Position numbers and translations under genes: made by a program | NCBI GenBank assembly: GCA_013396755.1 | Contig: VWZF01006051.1 | Location: forward strand, 1-64,000 | DNA from: Sclerurus mexicanus | Lineage: Eukaryota; Chordata; Aves; Passeriformes; Furnariidae | Length of the DNA: 64,000 nt | Reading direction: 5' to 3' | Notes under the pieces: generated by a model | What the model was told of the DNA's origin: nothing | Databases searched by the model: none | What the model saw: the letters and a program-made list of their open reading frames with translations, nothing else | In this document: piece after piece, positions 38,501 through 51,326 of the stretch | How positions within the stretch are numbered: position 1 is the stretch's first letter | How the letters are laid out: every line of letters begins with the position of its first letter

Positions 38501-40730
38501 AAAAGGAAGAATACAACTTAATAGTTATCCATTTATTACCTTCAGGTATGTTTAAGGGAGTGTATCATATTTCAGTTTTAGAAATAGCATCACAAAAAGC
38601 TAAAAAGGTTTGCCATTTGTGCAGAATATGTCTATAGGAATAATTTCAAATGTTGAGTAGAGATTTTATCAATACTATGTGAAACATTCTTGAATACTGG
38701 ACTGTAAAAGAAAAACATATTTTCTATCTGTCATAAAGGGACAAATATGTTATTTTTATGTTAATCAAAAATCACTATCAGCCTCGTTTCCCAATGTAAT
38801 TGATGCTGTTTTCTTTCTGCTTTCCTGTGTCCTGAACATTTGTTTACCAATAGGAGTCTTTGCAAGATCTGCTGTTGTTAATGCATCATGATGCTTTTTA
38901 ATACTAGCCTGAATTTACAACATTTAAGCTTCCACAATGTTCACCTGAATTGAAATATCTATGACTTCACAATTAGTTCACGTTGAAAGGTTTCAGAAAA
39001 CATACCAAAATTTTACTCCTTTATAAAATCATTCTACAGAGCTGCTTAATACAGATCTAAGGTAAATTTAACATTGAGCCTAGCATGTACATTTGTTCAA
39101 ATTTTCAATGAAAAATTGTTTTACACAATAAACTTCTTTAGGTATCAAGAATACACATTCAGGAAAGTGAGGTCCACAATGCAACAGTTTATCTTTTGTA
39201 ACCATGACATTTAATGTTCCAAATCTGCCAGTTTTAAAGGTACTACAATACTCACCATATGTACCAAGCTTTTTTCTGAAAAAATGAAGGTGCTGAGGTA
39301 AGGGGCCTGCAGAAACATAAGTTTTGATTCATCTCATTAATAACTCATTATTTATCAATGTCAATATCTTTTATCAAATGATCATATGCATAATTTCAAA
39401 GTATTCTAGTTCCCAAATTCAGGAGACTCTCAAACTGTGTCCTGTTTCTACAGCGTCAACACCCAGCTTTACATCATCTTCAAGCACACAGCCTGTTCCA
39501 GTCAGCTACCTGATCTGATCAACTGAATGTATGGTATGTGGTATGTGCCCCTTCCAAGATTTAGATGTAACCTTAAAGTATCAGAATGCATAAGCTCACT
39601 CTAAATTATTATTTCTGTAATTTATAATAGGGAAATATTATTTAAAATAACAGCTACAAAAAAAGAATGTTAAAAATACAAAGCTATACCCCTGACATAA
39701 AGAAACAATGATGTTAATTTGCTATGTGATTATTACCTGCAACACACCATCTTGGTTTTAATAAAATTATTGTGATTAGTGTCTCAAAGAATAAAATATT
39801 GTGTTTGAGGGGGAAAGTGGCATGTTAGCAAGAGAAACTTTCTCAAGAGCTTAATATTGGCCAATAAGAAAGTGAAAAAAAAAAATAAAAAATCATGAGC
39901 TTTTGTTGAACTGTTTGAATTACATTTGTAGCAAACTGATGTTAGCTGCAAATAAAATTAGCACATTAATACAGAGAGAATAGATAATAGAAGAAAAAAA
40001 TTCTAATAAGTTTATGAAAAATGTTGACTAAAATCTAGAAGGATTAAAATTCAACAAAATTTTAATAATGTATAGAATTAATTTGTACATATAGACATAT
40101 AAAAATAATGCTGTGTATTTAGAATTTTGGACTAAAAATAATAAAGATATATAATTACATGTTAAAAATTCAGTGTTGATGCAAGTACATAATTTACCTG
40201 TAAAAACACAGGGTTAATTGTTTTTTAAAACGTTTTTACTTTATTTCCCTGACATTTGAATTCTTAACTGTACAGTCTTCATTTTAGTTTACAAGATTTG
40301 AAAATAAAATAAAAATAGTTCATTGCAATGAGAGAGAGCTATTAGACAAGTAAAATCAGTAGAACTTTTTCTGAAGTAGAAGTCTGGCCTCTTCTCAGTT
40401 AAAGTTGCACTGAAGTAAATTATATATTTGATATCTATTTTATATTATCTAGAAATTGCTTACAGTGTTTGCAATGAGGAGTATACCTTTTTAATCTTTT
40501 ATTGACTCCTGGGTCTGATTTAATACCTGCTTGGCAATTAATGTAATGAATTCAGTAGGAGAGACTGGGAGGATAGAGCTGTTTTGGAGCAGACACCTGG
40601 CATATATCAGTTTCTATGGTCATTAGCCAGATGTGCAAACAAGTAGAGAAAAAAACCAAATTATTCAATATTCCCATGGTAAAAGAAAAAAAAAATCTAA
40701 TTGATAAACAGCAAAGTAATAGAAGTCGAA
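32501..40730. other. Unique AT-rich non-coding DNA
   Basis: The longest repeat-poor stretch of the window, 8.2 kb, without a recognised gene, RNA or transposon. A T/G-rich run at 35231-35268 is the reverse-oriented counterpart of the A/C tracts elsewhere. A GA-rich patch occurs at 38228-38312. Some parts (for example 38080-38230 and 38740-38900) read like conserved regulatory DNA, but conservation cannot be judged from one sequence. Confidence 0.55.
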
Positions 40731-42180
40731 GTCAAATTCAGGATTTTGAAACCACAAAGGAAAATGTAACATATACCCCACCTAAGAAACATTAGGAGGG
40801 AACTGCAGGAAATCCAGTTTATGTTGAAGGAGTGAATAACCTGCAACATCTAGTGCACTGGATTAACAGATGATGCCCTGCTATGCAAGTGCCATTTCCT
40901 GCTCAGACTTGTAAAGGAAGTCCCCTGAGAAGATATCTGAGGAGGAAAACATGCAATTTGCCTCCTCATTCACCCCAAATCAATTTGCCTCCTCATTCAC
41001 CCCAAATTCTAAGCCTTGGTCTCATAGAACAAGGAAAGCAGAAAGGGAGAGTGAACAGTTTTACTATTTCTCTTGCTCTGAAAAGATTGTGTTTCACAGT
41101 TATGTTCTTATGTATAGCCAGATTTTGATATGCAGCAGGTTGAACAAAAATAAATGTTCCACTGCCCAATATTAAATTGTACTACTGTTTCTGTTCATGG
41201 TTCTGAGAGGCCTGTTTTGCTGCTCCTGTGCTCAAATCCATAGCTATCTCACTGTTGTATCACTTACACAAACACACAGAGGAGAAGGTCTTGAATATGA
41301 AATGAGACTGGTGAATCTTACTGTTTATTTCACACTGCATCAGGATGTATTCCAACAACATACTTCTTGGGATTACTCTAAATTTGTCACAATGGAAGAC
41401 AACAAAACATTTTGCGAAGTGGGTATTGAAGTTGATTGGAATATAATGATGTGTAGTGACAATAATTGCCGGCAAAATAAATTTTGTGAAGACTACTGTT
41501 GCATTAAATGACATAGAAATAATAGCTTTAAAATTCTTTCTCCTAGGGGTGCAGGAAGAAACAACATTAACCCTACCACAGAGAATAGTGCAGAGCCAGA
41601 CAGGTATCCCCATGTTAAGCAATGCCAGAAGCCACCAGGGAAGGGAAGAAAGAGAAATTAAACAACTATAGTTGAAAGTCTACAGCTCCAAAACATCAAA
41701 ATACCTCATTAACATCCCTTCCCCTGAACTCCATATAGCAGCTTTTTTTCCTCTCTCTGTTTTCTCACAGTAGCTGACCGATCTATCCTTGGTTCCCATA
41801 TTTACTTCTAATAATATAACCTGGGGAGAATCAACAAAAATATGTGTCCTGCATGATACTTATTGTTAAAGTCACTTGTAATGGCTAATAAGAGTTGTGA
41901 GAGAGAAGGAAATGCATGAACACAAAGACAGCAGATTTCTAATTTCCCATTATTTGAAAGATGTGACAAACATGCTTCTCCATCTTGGTTCCAGCCTACA
42001 ATTTTAAGCAATCTAAAGATGGAAAACAGGGCAGCTTACAAGGTAGTTGATTGAATGAGATTCAAAGTCCTGTGCCTCCTATAAGCAGATGAGGACAACT
42101 ACATGCAAACAAATAAACAAAGTGAGACATCAAATGCATTACTTCCATTCAAGGGAAGGGAAGGGAAGGGAAGGGAAGGG
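40731..42180. repeat. First copy of 1,450-base exact direct duplication
   Basis: This block recurs at 42495-43944 with a constant offset of 1,764 bases, and I saw no difference between the copies where I compared them. All short open frames recur with identical translations. It starts at GTCAAATTCAGG and ends inside the AAGGG microsatellite. It contains an internal 27-base tandem duplication. No gene is recognised; the 104- and 120-codon open frames on opposite strands (41197-41622) have no family features. Confidence 0.97.
40954..41007. repeat. 27-base tandem duplication (two perfect copies)
   Basis: The unit beginning CAATTTGCCTCC occurs at 40954-40980 and again at 40981-41007 without change. 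It appears again at 42718-42771 in the second copy of the large duplication. Confidence 0.97.
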
Positions 42181-42195
42181 AAGGGAAGGGAAGGA
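42151..42195. repeat. (AAGGG)n pentanucleotide microsatellite
   Basis: About nine AAGGG units followed by decaying AAGG words. The same array in the second copy (from 43916) runs into an N gap, showing that it stopped the assembly. Confidence 0.95.
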
Positions 42196-42494
42196 ATTTG
42201 GAAGGAAGGAAAGTTGATTTTGTCTGTAACGTGTCTGTGACCCTTTTCTGAACACCTTCACTTTGAGCTTTCCTTTGGAAATCCCACTTCCAACAGTCAA
42301 AAGGAGGGGAGTTCAGGCTGAAGATGTTTCTGACCTGTAGCTTCTGTTCTTTATAAAAACCTTAAATTCAAGGTTTTTCAAAGCCAGAAACTAGGGCAAA
42401 CACTAAGTTGCAGTTAAAGTACAAGGTAGCCAATTAATTTTTTTTTTTTTTTTTTTTTTACTTTAGAAGAATTATTTGAAATTTTTAATTTTTN
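42196..42494. other. Sequence between duplicate copies, ending in poly-T and N
   Basis: Ordinary unique sequence runs to 42437. A 22-base T-run (42438-42459), 34 A/T-rich bases and a single N at 42494 follow, and the second duplicate starts immediately after. The 34 bases resemble the sequence that follows the T-run after the next gap (see findings), so they look like a low-quality contig end. Confidence 0.7.
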
Positions 42495-43944
42495 GTCAAA
42501 TTCAGGATTTTGAAACCACAAAGGAAAATGTAACATATACCCCACCTAAGAAACATTAGGAGGGAACTGCAGGAAATCCAGTTTATGTTGAAGGAGTGAA
42601 TAACCTGCAACATCTAGTGCACTGGATTAACAGATGATGCCCTGCTATGCAAGTGCCATTTCCTGCTCAGACTTGTAAAGGAAGTCCCCTGAGAAGATAT
42701 CTGAGGAGGAAAACATGCAATTTGCCTCCTCATTCACCCCAAATCAATTTGCCTCCTCATTCACCCCAAATTCTAAGCCTTGGTCTCATAGAACAAGGAA
42801 AGCAGAAAGGGAGAGTGAACAGTTTTACTATTTCTCTTGCTCTGAAAAGATTGTGTTTCACAGTTATGTTCTTATGTATAGCCAGATTTTGATATGCAGC
42901 AGGTTGAACAAAAATAAATGTTCCACTGCCCAATATTAAATTGTACTACTGTTTCTGTTCATGGTTCTGAGAGGCCTGTTTTGCTGCTCCTGTGCTCAAA
43001 TCCATAGCTATCTCACTGTTGTATCACTTACACAAACACACAGAGGAGAAGGTCTTGAATATGAAATGAGACTGGTGAATCTTACTGTTTATTTCACACT
43101 GCATCAGGATGTATTCCAACAACATACTTCTTGGGATTACTCTAAATTTGTCACAATGGAAGACAACAAAACATTTTGCGAAGTGGGTATTGAAGTTGAT
43201 TGGAATATAATGATGTGTAGTGACAATAATTGCCGGCAAAATAAATTTTGTGAAGACTACTGTTGCATTAAATGACATAGAAATAATAGCTTTAAAATTC
43301 TTTCTCCTAGGGGTGCAGGAAGAAACAACATTAACCCTACCACAGAGAATAGTGCAGAGCCAGACAGGTATCCCCATGTTAAGCAATGCCAGAAGCCACC
43401 AGGGAAGGGAAGAAAGAGAAATTAAACAACTATAGTTGAAAGTCTACAGCTCCAAAACATCAAAATACCTCATTAACATCCCTTCCCCTGAACTCCATAT
43501 AGCAGCTTTTTTTCCTCTCTCTGTTTTCTCACAGTAGCTGACCGATCTATCCTTGGTTCCCATATTTACTTCTAATAATATAACCTGGGGAGAATCAACA
43601 AAAATATGTGTCCTGCATGATACTTATTGTTAAAGTCACTTGTAATGGCTAATAAGAGTTGTGAGAGAGAAGGAAATGCATGAACACAAAGACAGCAGAT
43701 TTCTAATTTCCCATTATTTGAAAGATGTGACAAACATGCTTCTCCATCTTGGTTCCAGCCTACAATTTTAAGCAATCTAAAGATGGAAAACAGGGCAGCT
43801 TACAAGGTAGTTGATTGAATGAGATTCAAAGTCCTGTGCCTCCTATAAGCAGATGAGGACAACTACATGCAAACAAATAAACAAAGTGAGACATCAAATG
43901 CATTACTTCCATTCAAGGGAAGGGAAGGGAAGGGAAGGGAAGGG
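42495..43944. repeat. Second copy of 1,450-base duplication, probable assembly artefact
   Basis: It matches 40731-42180 base for base as far as I could compare. It begins directly after the N at 42494 and ends directly before the N-run at 43945, so both edges coincide with assembly joins. A real segmental duplication would not be expected to have both ends exactly at gaps. Confidence 0.95.
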
Positions 43945-43956
43945 NNNNNNNNNNNN
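43945..43956. other. Assembly gap (12 N)
   Basis: Twelve consecutive N follow the AAGGG microsatellite and precede a T-run. The true distance is unknown. Confidence 1.
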
Positions 43957-45318
43957 TTTTTTTACATTAGCAGCATGACTGTGAATATTTAATATTCTTT
44001 CTCCATACAGGTAAAGCATGTTAAAGGTTCTAAGAGAAATTACTGGAATAATGGTGGGAGCAGTTTATGTATAACTCAGAAAATCAGGAATTCAGAGTGA
44101 AATTAAGAGTTAATTTCAGGGACATTGCAGTGACATTGACAAAATATTTCATGCTTGTCACCATTGTGGGAGTTGAAGAAGAGCCTCCAGTTTTTTGAAA
44201 ACTGTAAATTATAGATAATGGAAGACCATGACTTTTATCTTAATCCTCAATTATTGTATGTATAAAAAGGCCACCACTGAGTGCCTATATCCTGTTAAAA
44301 TTTGATCTGGATCTTATCCCCCCAATGTATGTAATTGGTTTCTGTGCCCATTTTGAAGGACTCCTACTCTGTGAATATTTTCCCACAAGAATAGCAATTA
44401 TGCATTGATTTTAATAACTGGCATAGACTCAGAAGTCTCCAGGTACTTACAAATAGCTATACAGGATTTTTAACTTCTTGTATATGAGCTGAATAGAAGT
44501 ATTTGAAAATCATTACTGCTCAGGGACACAAGCTCATGCATTCTCTGTCCTCAAAGGAGTAAGAAACAGCCAGGGGCAAACCTCACTTCTGTGATAAGAT
44601 AAAGTTCGTTGGCAGCAGAGTTTGCATGCAGGTAAGCTATCGGGTATATAGTGAGGACAGGAACTCCCTCGTGTGATGTTGAGTGTCATTCTTCAAGAGT
44701 TGTCTGCTTGCAAAGACCAAGTTCATGATAGTGGCTAAGGCAAAGCTAAGAGTGCGGCACGAATCCTCAAATCATTCTACCCCCTCAGGTATTTGGAAGG
44801 TTACTTCAATCAGAGATATCAGTAGCAAAAGTAACTCTACCACTTAAGCCAAAGAATATGTTATTTTCTGTTTCTCCTTTTTTGTGCTAAAATAGTAACA
44901 TACTGAAGAAACTCTCACATTCAGCTTCAGAAAAGACAGAGTTTTGCAGCACAAGATAACACTGACCAAAGTAGAAGCAACGTTATTTCTTACTATCAGA
45001 GAAAGTTTGTGTTGGTTTCAAGCTTAAAAAATGTAATTTAATTCAAGATATTTGTTCTCAAGAAAGGCTGAGGCTAAGTAGTGAACTAGAAATTGCCAGG
45101 CTATTCTACTTCATAACTACTTCAAGGGGAAATAATTTGGCTTTCATGAAGACTTTTCATGTGAAGGATGACAAGCGTTAACTCTTTCTGCACAATGAAC
45201 TACATTAATATATCAGTCTTTCACTTGTGAGATTATCAATAAATTAATAAATAAAAACTAAAGTGCTACATGTTGTAAGGTCTAGTTGCCTTCAGCTTGA
45301 TAAAGAGAAAGATAAGAT
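43957..45318. other. Unique non-coding DNA
   Basis: No gene or repeat is recognised. A good donor-like CAG|GTAAGC lies at 44628/44629, but the sequence upstream has stops in all frames back to the nearest acceptor-like site, so no exon is proposed. Confidence 0.55.
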
Positions 45319-45725
45319 CACAGAATCGCCGAATATTCTGACTTGGAAGGGATCCACAAAGGATCACTGAAGTTTAACTCTTAGCCCTGCACAGGACCAT
45401 CTACAAGAGTCACACCATGTGCTTGAGAGCATTATCCAAATGCTTCTCAAACTCTGCTGGGCTTTGTGCTGTGACCACTTCCCTGGGGAGCCTGTTCTAG
45501 TGCCCAAACACCCTCTGGTTGAAGAACCTTTTTCTAATATCCAACCTTAACCTCCCCTGACACAACTTCATGCCATTCCCTTGGGTCTTGTCCATGGTCA
45601 CCACAGAGAAGAGATCAGTGCCTGCCCCTCCTCTTCCCCTCACAAGGAAGCTATAGACTGCAAGGAGATCTCCCCTCAGTCTCCTCTTCTCCATGATGAA
45701 CAGACCAACTGCTCTCAGCCACTGA
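45319..45725 (-). mobile_element. CR1 LINE 3' end, antisense
   Basis: The left edge has two octamers (CACAGAAT and CGCCGAAT, 45319-45334). The reversed CR1 3' UTR (CACACCATGTGCTTGAGAGC at 45411-45430) and ORF2 C-terminus follow. The minus strand encodes MEKRRLRGDLLAVYSFLVRG, the conserved CR1 ORF2 tail, at about 45694-45635. The insertion is 5'-truncated to about 400 bases and belongs to the same CR1 subgroup as the copy at 62242, judged by shared wording in the 3' UTR. Confidence 0.95.
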
Positions 45726-48700
45726 GAGAGGAAATGATTAAAGAGATGGACACATTAAAGGAGGGCAATATGCAGGGAGATGACATTTTCTGTGAGAAAT
45801 GTAAGGGAAAATTGAAAAAAAAAAAAAGAGAAAAATAAAGCAGAAGAGAAACAAAGGTCAGCATAAGAACAACTGAAAGAAAAAGCAGAGAAAATAACTT
45901 GACCACTTAGGAAATAAAAAAGAAGACAATCTAGGAAAAAAAAAGAATAGCAATTACTGAATGTTTTACTATCCCTCTTTCAGATATGCTATTTTGTTTG
46001 ATTTTTTAAAAGAAATCCTCACTTCAGTTGTCTTAATGGAGCACCCAGTTTTCCAATTTGCTACTTTTCCCAACTTGTTGGGGGTTTTATTCATTAAAAC
46101 AAAAAGAACACCAGTAGCAAAGGGTTATATTTAGTCATATCACATGCTGCTTGAAACGCTGCTTGAAAATCAGAGTTAGGATTACTTAGTCACCACTATT
46201 TGCCTATGGTGTTAGCCAGCATGCAATCCACTTCCTTTTTAATTAATGAAATAATTCTTTCCCTAGGGAAAAAGGGCAAAATCTCTCCATTCCACTAAAT
46301 CTCTGTCACTAGGAGCTATTTGTATTTTAAAGAAGTTAACTGAATCATCTCATTTAATCCAGAAGTTTGTAACTTTTAAATTCACAAATTATTCTTGTAA
46401 TCTCCTGTCTTTGTGACACCCTAGTTAAACAGTATCTTCATGCAATGTCAGATCCGCACAAAAAAAAAGCTGTGGAAAATATCATTTTTCCTCCATAGCT
46501 GTGCCAGAGTTTGGTTTTACACATAGCTCTCTAAAATATATATTCTCATAAGGCCACAAATTCTCCTTTTAATCCTTTATGTTATTTTAAGCACCGTTGG
46601 TTACCCCTAAGTAAGAAAATGTTGAACTTGCTTGACAAGAATAATCTTCAGGTTTTGCACCCCATTTCCCTTATATTGTTTTTCTAGCTTGAACCCAAAT
46701 TGTGTACATTTGCTTAGTATTCTGACTAGACTCTTGGGTTCTCCAGCAATTTAATTTTGCCACTTCCCTAGTTTGCTGTATAATTTTTTTCACCACCCTT
46801 TTTCTAGGTTTTTTGTTTTGTCTTTAAGCTTTTTTTTTCTTCTGTCAAGTTTAGGTTTTTCTTGTTAAGCTCTGATTTTTATTTATTTTTTTTATATTTT
46901 TCATAGCATCAAATGGGGTTTTATGTTTCTTTACACAAGCATAAGACGATGTTTTGCACTGCAAATTTTTCTTGAGGGTCTCATAGAAATATCCCTAGCA
47001 ACTTTCATTATAATTCACTGATTTTCAAAATATTTCCCCATTACATTAACCTCTTCTGGTAATGTTCCTTGAATGTCTTTAAAGTGACATCAATTTCAAT
47101 TAGGGCAACAGCATGAAACACAGTTTATGCAGAGAGACACACTACTTTTAGTATGGATTTTTATGCCCAGAGGACACAAATGTGTATATTGCAATTTCAG
47201 AATAAATTTACTAGTGATGGAGAAGACTATCACTGCCTAGATATTAACTAAAGACTGTGTAACTTCCTAAATAGTTGTTGAAATACAGCATTTAAAACTT
47301 GCTTGTCAGCATCTAAAAATGTTTAAGATCACTTCAATATTCAGAAAATATTTAGTATCTTTTTGACACAAATTTTGAAAGAAATAGCAGGAATTCTCTA
47401 AATGAAAATTGTCTAGAACAGTTATTTTAGCACTAATCTATTTAGAAGCCTTTATCAATCTATATTTCTGTGACTAGTATACTATTCATTTTAAAGGAGT
47501 TACTGCCTCCCTGAAGTAACTCATACTGTATGAATTAAACTTGTTTTGTAAAGAGGAAAAGGCAGAAATGCTTTTGTAACTTATCTCATAAACTCTTTCC
47601 TTTAACATTTTTGTTACAATAATATCTAAAAATATTTTAAAATCCTAACTCATCACTCTTCATTAAACGTTTTTGAATATCATACCATACCAAAGAGGAT
47701 GTGAAACAAAACTAAATCAGGATTTTTCAGTCAGCTGCAGCACACAAGGCAACAGATAAACAAATATCTGCAGGCCTGTCTTCTGCTGCTTTGCCTCTGC
47801 AAGCACATGCTAAAATTTCCAAATGCCCCAAACATCAGTATAGGTTCACCTTACTCTGCATTTCATGTACCTCTAAGAAAAAAAGCCTCATTGCCTTACT
47901 CAAAAGTTTACTTATTTAACACTTTTGAATTATCATACAGTATTACATTGCTAGGGGTGAAGAGGTATAGACAAGAAAGCTCATCTAATGACATCATTAA
48001 TACACCTTTATTTGACTGCTTTGACCAAGTTTCACAATTGTTTATTATGTTTTCTTTCTGTAGTGCTATGGGTTTGATTTTAGCCCTTCATCTCTTTGAG
48101 GAGGCAATATCACTATGCTATTTTTTTCAGTGAGTGGTATGTTGATTCTTTCCATTATTTTCTCCCTGAAAAAACACAAACCAAAACAAAGAACCTAAAC
48201 CAAACATTCCCCTTCACAGAACATGTCTAGAAGATAATCCAAGTCTGTTTTCCTCAATTTCCTTTTAAGTGGAAGAAAACATCAACCTAAACATTCTCTC
48301 TACCTTATCAACAGTATTTACAAAACACCCACAATGCAGATACCTTCGCAGTATTTTTCCTATGCTCTGGAACTCTTGCGTGTAATCTCCCTTCTGTAAT
48401 GCATCAGATTGTCCTCATTTTTAGTCCATCAGTGGCCATTTTGCTTTCAGCTTTCTCTTTCATTTGTTTTCTTTTTTTTTTTCTTAACTTAAAACCTGAA
48501 TTGAGAGGCTTTTAATACTTCCTACTAAGTTTCTTTAAATAAAAAATAATGTTAAAAGTAATGCATCAGTGGCATGCATTAATCATGACTAAAAGCTGTG
48601 ACCATGGCTACATGAATAAAACAAACACGCTAAGGGCTTCTCTGATGCCCCTTTTGCTTCTTCTTCCTACAGATTAGATAATTGACTTTTTTTTTTTCTC

Positions 48701-49810
48701 TTTCTTATTCTAAAGAAGCCACTCAGGGTTCAATTATGGTAAAGGCTTCAGCATTTCTTACAAGCATGTACCTCAACGCATTGTATCTTTGGCTCAACTT
48801 CTACTGAAATAAGGTATTTTTCTCCTCTTTGTCATAGATGTTGTAATAGAAGAACCTTGAACTAGTGTCAAAAACAAGGCAGGAGGGGGAAATAATCACT
48901 AGTTTATCACACTATGTCCCATGACACAGTTATAAAGAATGTTATTCTGTTTCAGTGCACCCTGTTAACTGCAACACAACTACAGGAAGTGGAGTCCTTT
49001 CTGTATTCCTTGAAATTAGAATGAGTCTCATCCCTCCCTATGCTTAACTCAATCACCTGACCATGTGAGAGCAAATAAAATTTGGGTAAATTCAACATTG
49101 TGACAAGACTGTTGCTTATATTCAATATAGAAATAATTAAAATCTGCCAGAACCAGGAATGTAGCACTGAAAAGCATTTCAGAGTTTTGACATGCAGCTT
49201 TGTTTTTCAACAGCCAAAGTTGATCATATCAAAGAGATGTGAGACATAGAGGTAATACATAAAATGTCTTACCTCAAAACAATGAAAGCATGGGCAGAGA
49301 ATGTATTTTCCAGGACTCTGAATTATACTAAAATAGAAAAATGAATCTGAATTTCCTCATATGTGAAGCAGCCTTTTTTAACCAGAAATTCCCAAATATC
49401 TACCTAATGACAGCAGCATATCTGCAAATAATTTTTATTATAGTGAATTGCCATTATCTAAGGGAAAAAAAACCAAACCAAAAACATTTCCAGACTATTC
49501 TATCTGACTAGCTCTGCAGATTCTTTCTCTCATACTGTACACACAGTTGTTAATCTTGACAATAAATTCAAGCCTGACTGGAAAGTATAAGCAAGGCAGT
49601 TTAACTGAAGCAGTACCAATGTAATATACCTTTAAAATCAACTGGATTATCTAAGAGTGCATAATTACTAATTGACTGGAGAGATAAAGTGAATTTCAGT
49701 TTTGCAAGGCAAGTCTATTAATTTACTGCTTGCAGATGTGCCTTGACAGAACCGGAAACTGAGGTCTCCTACTATGATACAAAACGCTATTTAATGGGCA
49801 TTAATCATTC
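45726..49810. other. Unique AT-rich non-coding DNA
   Basis: About 4.1 kb without a recognised gene or transposon. It includes A-rich sequence just right of the CR1 5' break (45815-45840) and T-rich patches at 46785-46905 and 48468-48486. The 108-codon open frame at 47807-48133 lacks any recognisable domain. Confidence 0.55.
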
Positions 49811-50485
49811 AGCTTGGGAAAGACTTTAAGATCATTGAGCCCAGCTGTTAACTCAGCACTGCAAAGTCCATTGCTAAACCATGTACCCAAGCACCATATC
49901 TAAACATCTACTAAATACCTCAGGATGGTGACTCAATCACTTCCCTGGGCAGCCCATTCCAATGCCTGACTACCCTTTCTGAGTAAATTTTTCTCAATAT
50001 CCAATTTAATCTCCCCTGGCGCAAGGCGAAGCCATTTCCTCTTGTCCTATCACTGGTTACTTAGGGAATGGACCAGTCTCCACCTCATTGCTGCCTCCTT
50101 TCAGGTAGCTGGAGAGAGAGAGGTCTCCCCTTAACCTCTTTTTCTCCAGACTAAACACTCGCAGCTCCCTCAGTCACTCCTCACAAGACCTGTGTTGCAG
50201 ACCCTTCACCTGGTTCATTGCGCTTGGACGTGCTCCAACATTTCAATATCTTTTCTGAATTTAGGTGCCCAAAACTGGACACAGCACTTTAAGTGCAACT
50301 TCACCAGTGCCGAGTACGTAGGGACAATCACTTCCCTGGTCCTGATGGCCACAATATTTCTGATACAGGCCAGGATGTCATTGGCCTTCTTGGCCACCTG
50401 GCCAGCCACTGCTGGTTCATGTTCAGCCAGCTGTTGACCAGCGACAGCAGGTCTTTTTCTGCTGGGCAGCTTCCCAGTCACTTAA
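49811..50485 (-). mobile_element. CR1 LINE 3' part, antisense
   Basis: The reversed CR1 sequence starts at AGCTTGGGAAAGACTTTAAG (49811), already without clear terminal octamers, and runs through the 3' UTR to the ORF2 C-terminal region. The minus strand stays open over 88 codons (50481-50215) and reads RTREVIVPTYSALV, then CVQFWAPKFRKDIEMLE, the conserved CR1 ORF2 tail. It is a different CR1 subgroup from the copies at 45319 and 62242. A solo LTR begins 21 bases beyond its 5' break. Confidence 0.95.
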
Positions 50486-50506
50486 TTCCTTATCAAGCTA
50501 AATGGG

Positions 50507-51326
50507 TGTAACAGTCCAGCCCTGGGAGTTTAAAGCTCAGCCAGGACTTTCACTTAAATATAAATATATATATAGTGTTCTTTGAATACCTCAAGATAGC
50601 ATTAAGAGAATAAGACACAGGGTTGTTCCCAAGAGGTATCTTTATAAATCTAGGGAAGAAAATAAAGGAACTTGGCAAAGGTTCAAAAAGGGGCACAAGC
50701 TAGACAAAATGTTCCACTACAATACTGACTCAGGACATATCAAGACAGTCAAGATCCAATCAATCCACAACACTTAAGTCAAAATCCAATCCCTCCAGCT
50801 CCAAGCCACCCAAACCATCAAGAGAGAGAGCAGAGGGACTAAGAAGAGAAGCAGAGGGAATAAGAAGAGAGAAGGGGAAAGAGGGAGAGAGAGATCATAT
50901 GGCTACCACTGAAACGTTATGGAAGACCTGCTTTCACAGGTCCAGATGGCAGGGCTGAGACACATGGCACCCCTGTGCCTCTGGTTTTATCTGCTGTGGT
51001 CTCTAAGGCCAAACTCCCCAGGTGGATCCTCTGACTTCCCAGCCACTCTGGGGTCCCAGGCCAGGGTGAGGGGCTGTGTTCTTACTGTCCCTGCCAATCT
51101 GAGCTGGGTCAGGGGCTCCAGGAGCTGTGGAGTGTTATAGTTTTCCCAGGCTGTTTGTATCTGACAGCCGTTCCGAGGCTTCCCCGTGGGGGCTCCAGGG
51201 GCTGCCATGACAGATACAACACCACCCCACCTCTGTATGGTTTGACCCATCCCTTCCCCCTCCACACACGCAAGCACCCCCCACAAGGTGGTTCTAACCC
51301 AATAATTACTGATCTGGTGTCTAACA
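50507..51326. mobile_element. Solo LTR of an endogenous retrovirus, 820 bases
   Basis: The block starts TGTAACAG and ends GTGTCTAACA, so it has the TGT..ACA inverted ends of a retroviral LTR. It is flanked by a 5-base direct repeat ATGGG at 50502-50506 and 51327-51331. It is GC-richer than the flanks, especially 50930-51290, and has a purine-rich stretch at 50818-50893. No retroviral gene is next to it, so recombination between two LTRs probably removed the interior. Orientation is unclear: TTTATAAA at 50641-50648 reads on both strands. Open frames inside it are not genes. Confidence 0.65.

Noticed and set aside
38080..38900. Stretches that read like conserved regulatory DNA (AT-rich with homeodomain-type cores)
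   Set aside because: Conservation cannot be inferred from a single sequence, and such cores are frequent in AT-rich DNA.
41197..41622. Overlapping 104- and 120-codon open frames on opposite strands, repeated at 42961-43386
   Set aside because: No recognisable family, AT-rich codons, both strands open at once, and the second occurrence is explained by the probable false duplication.
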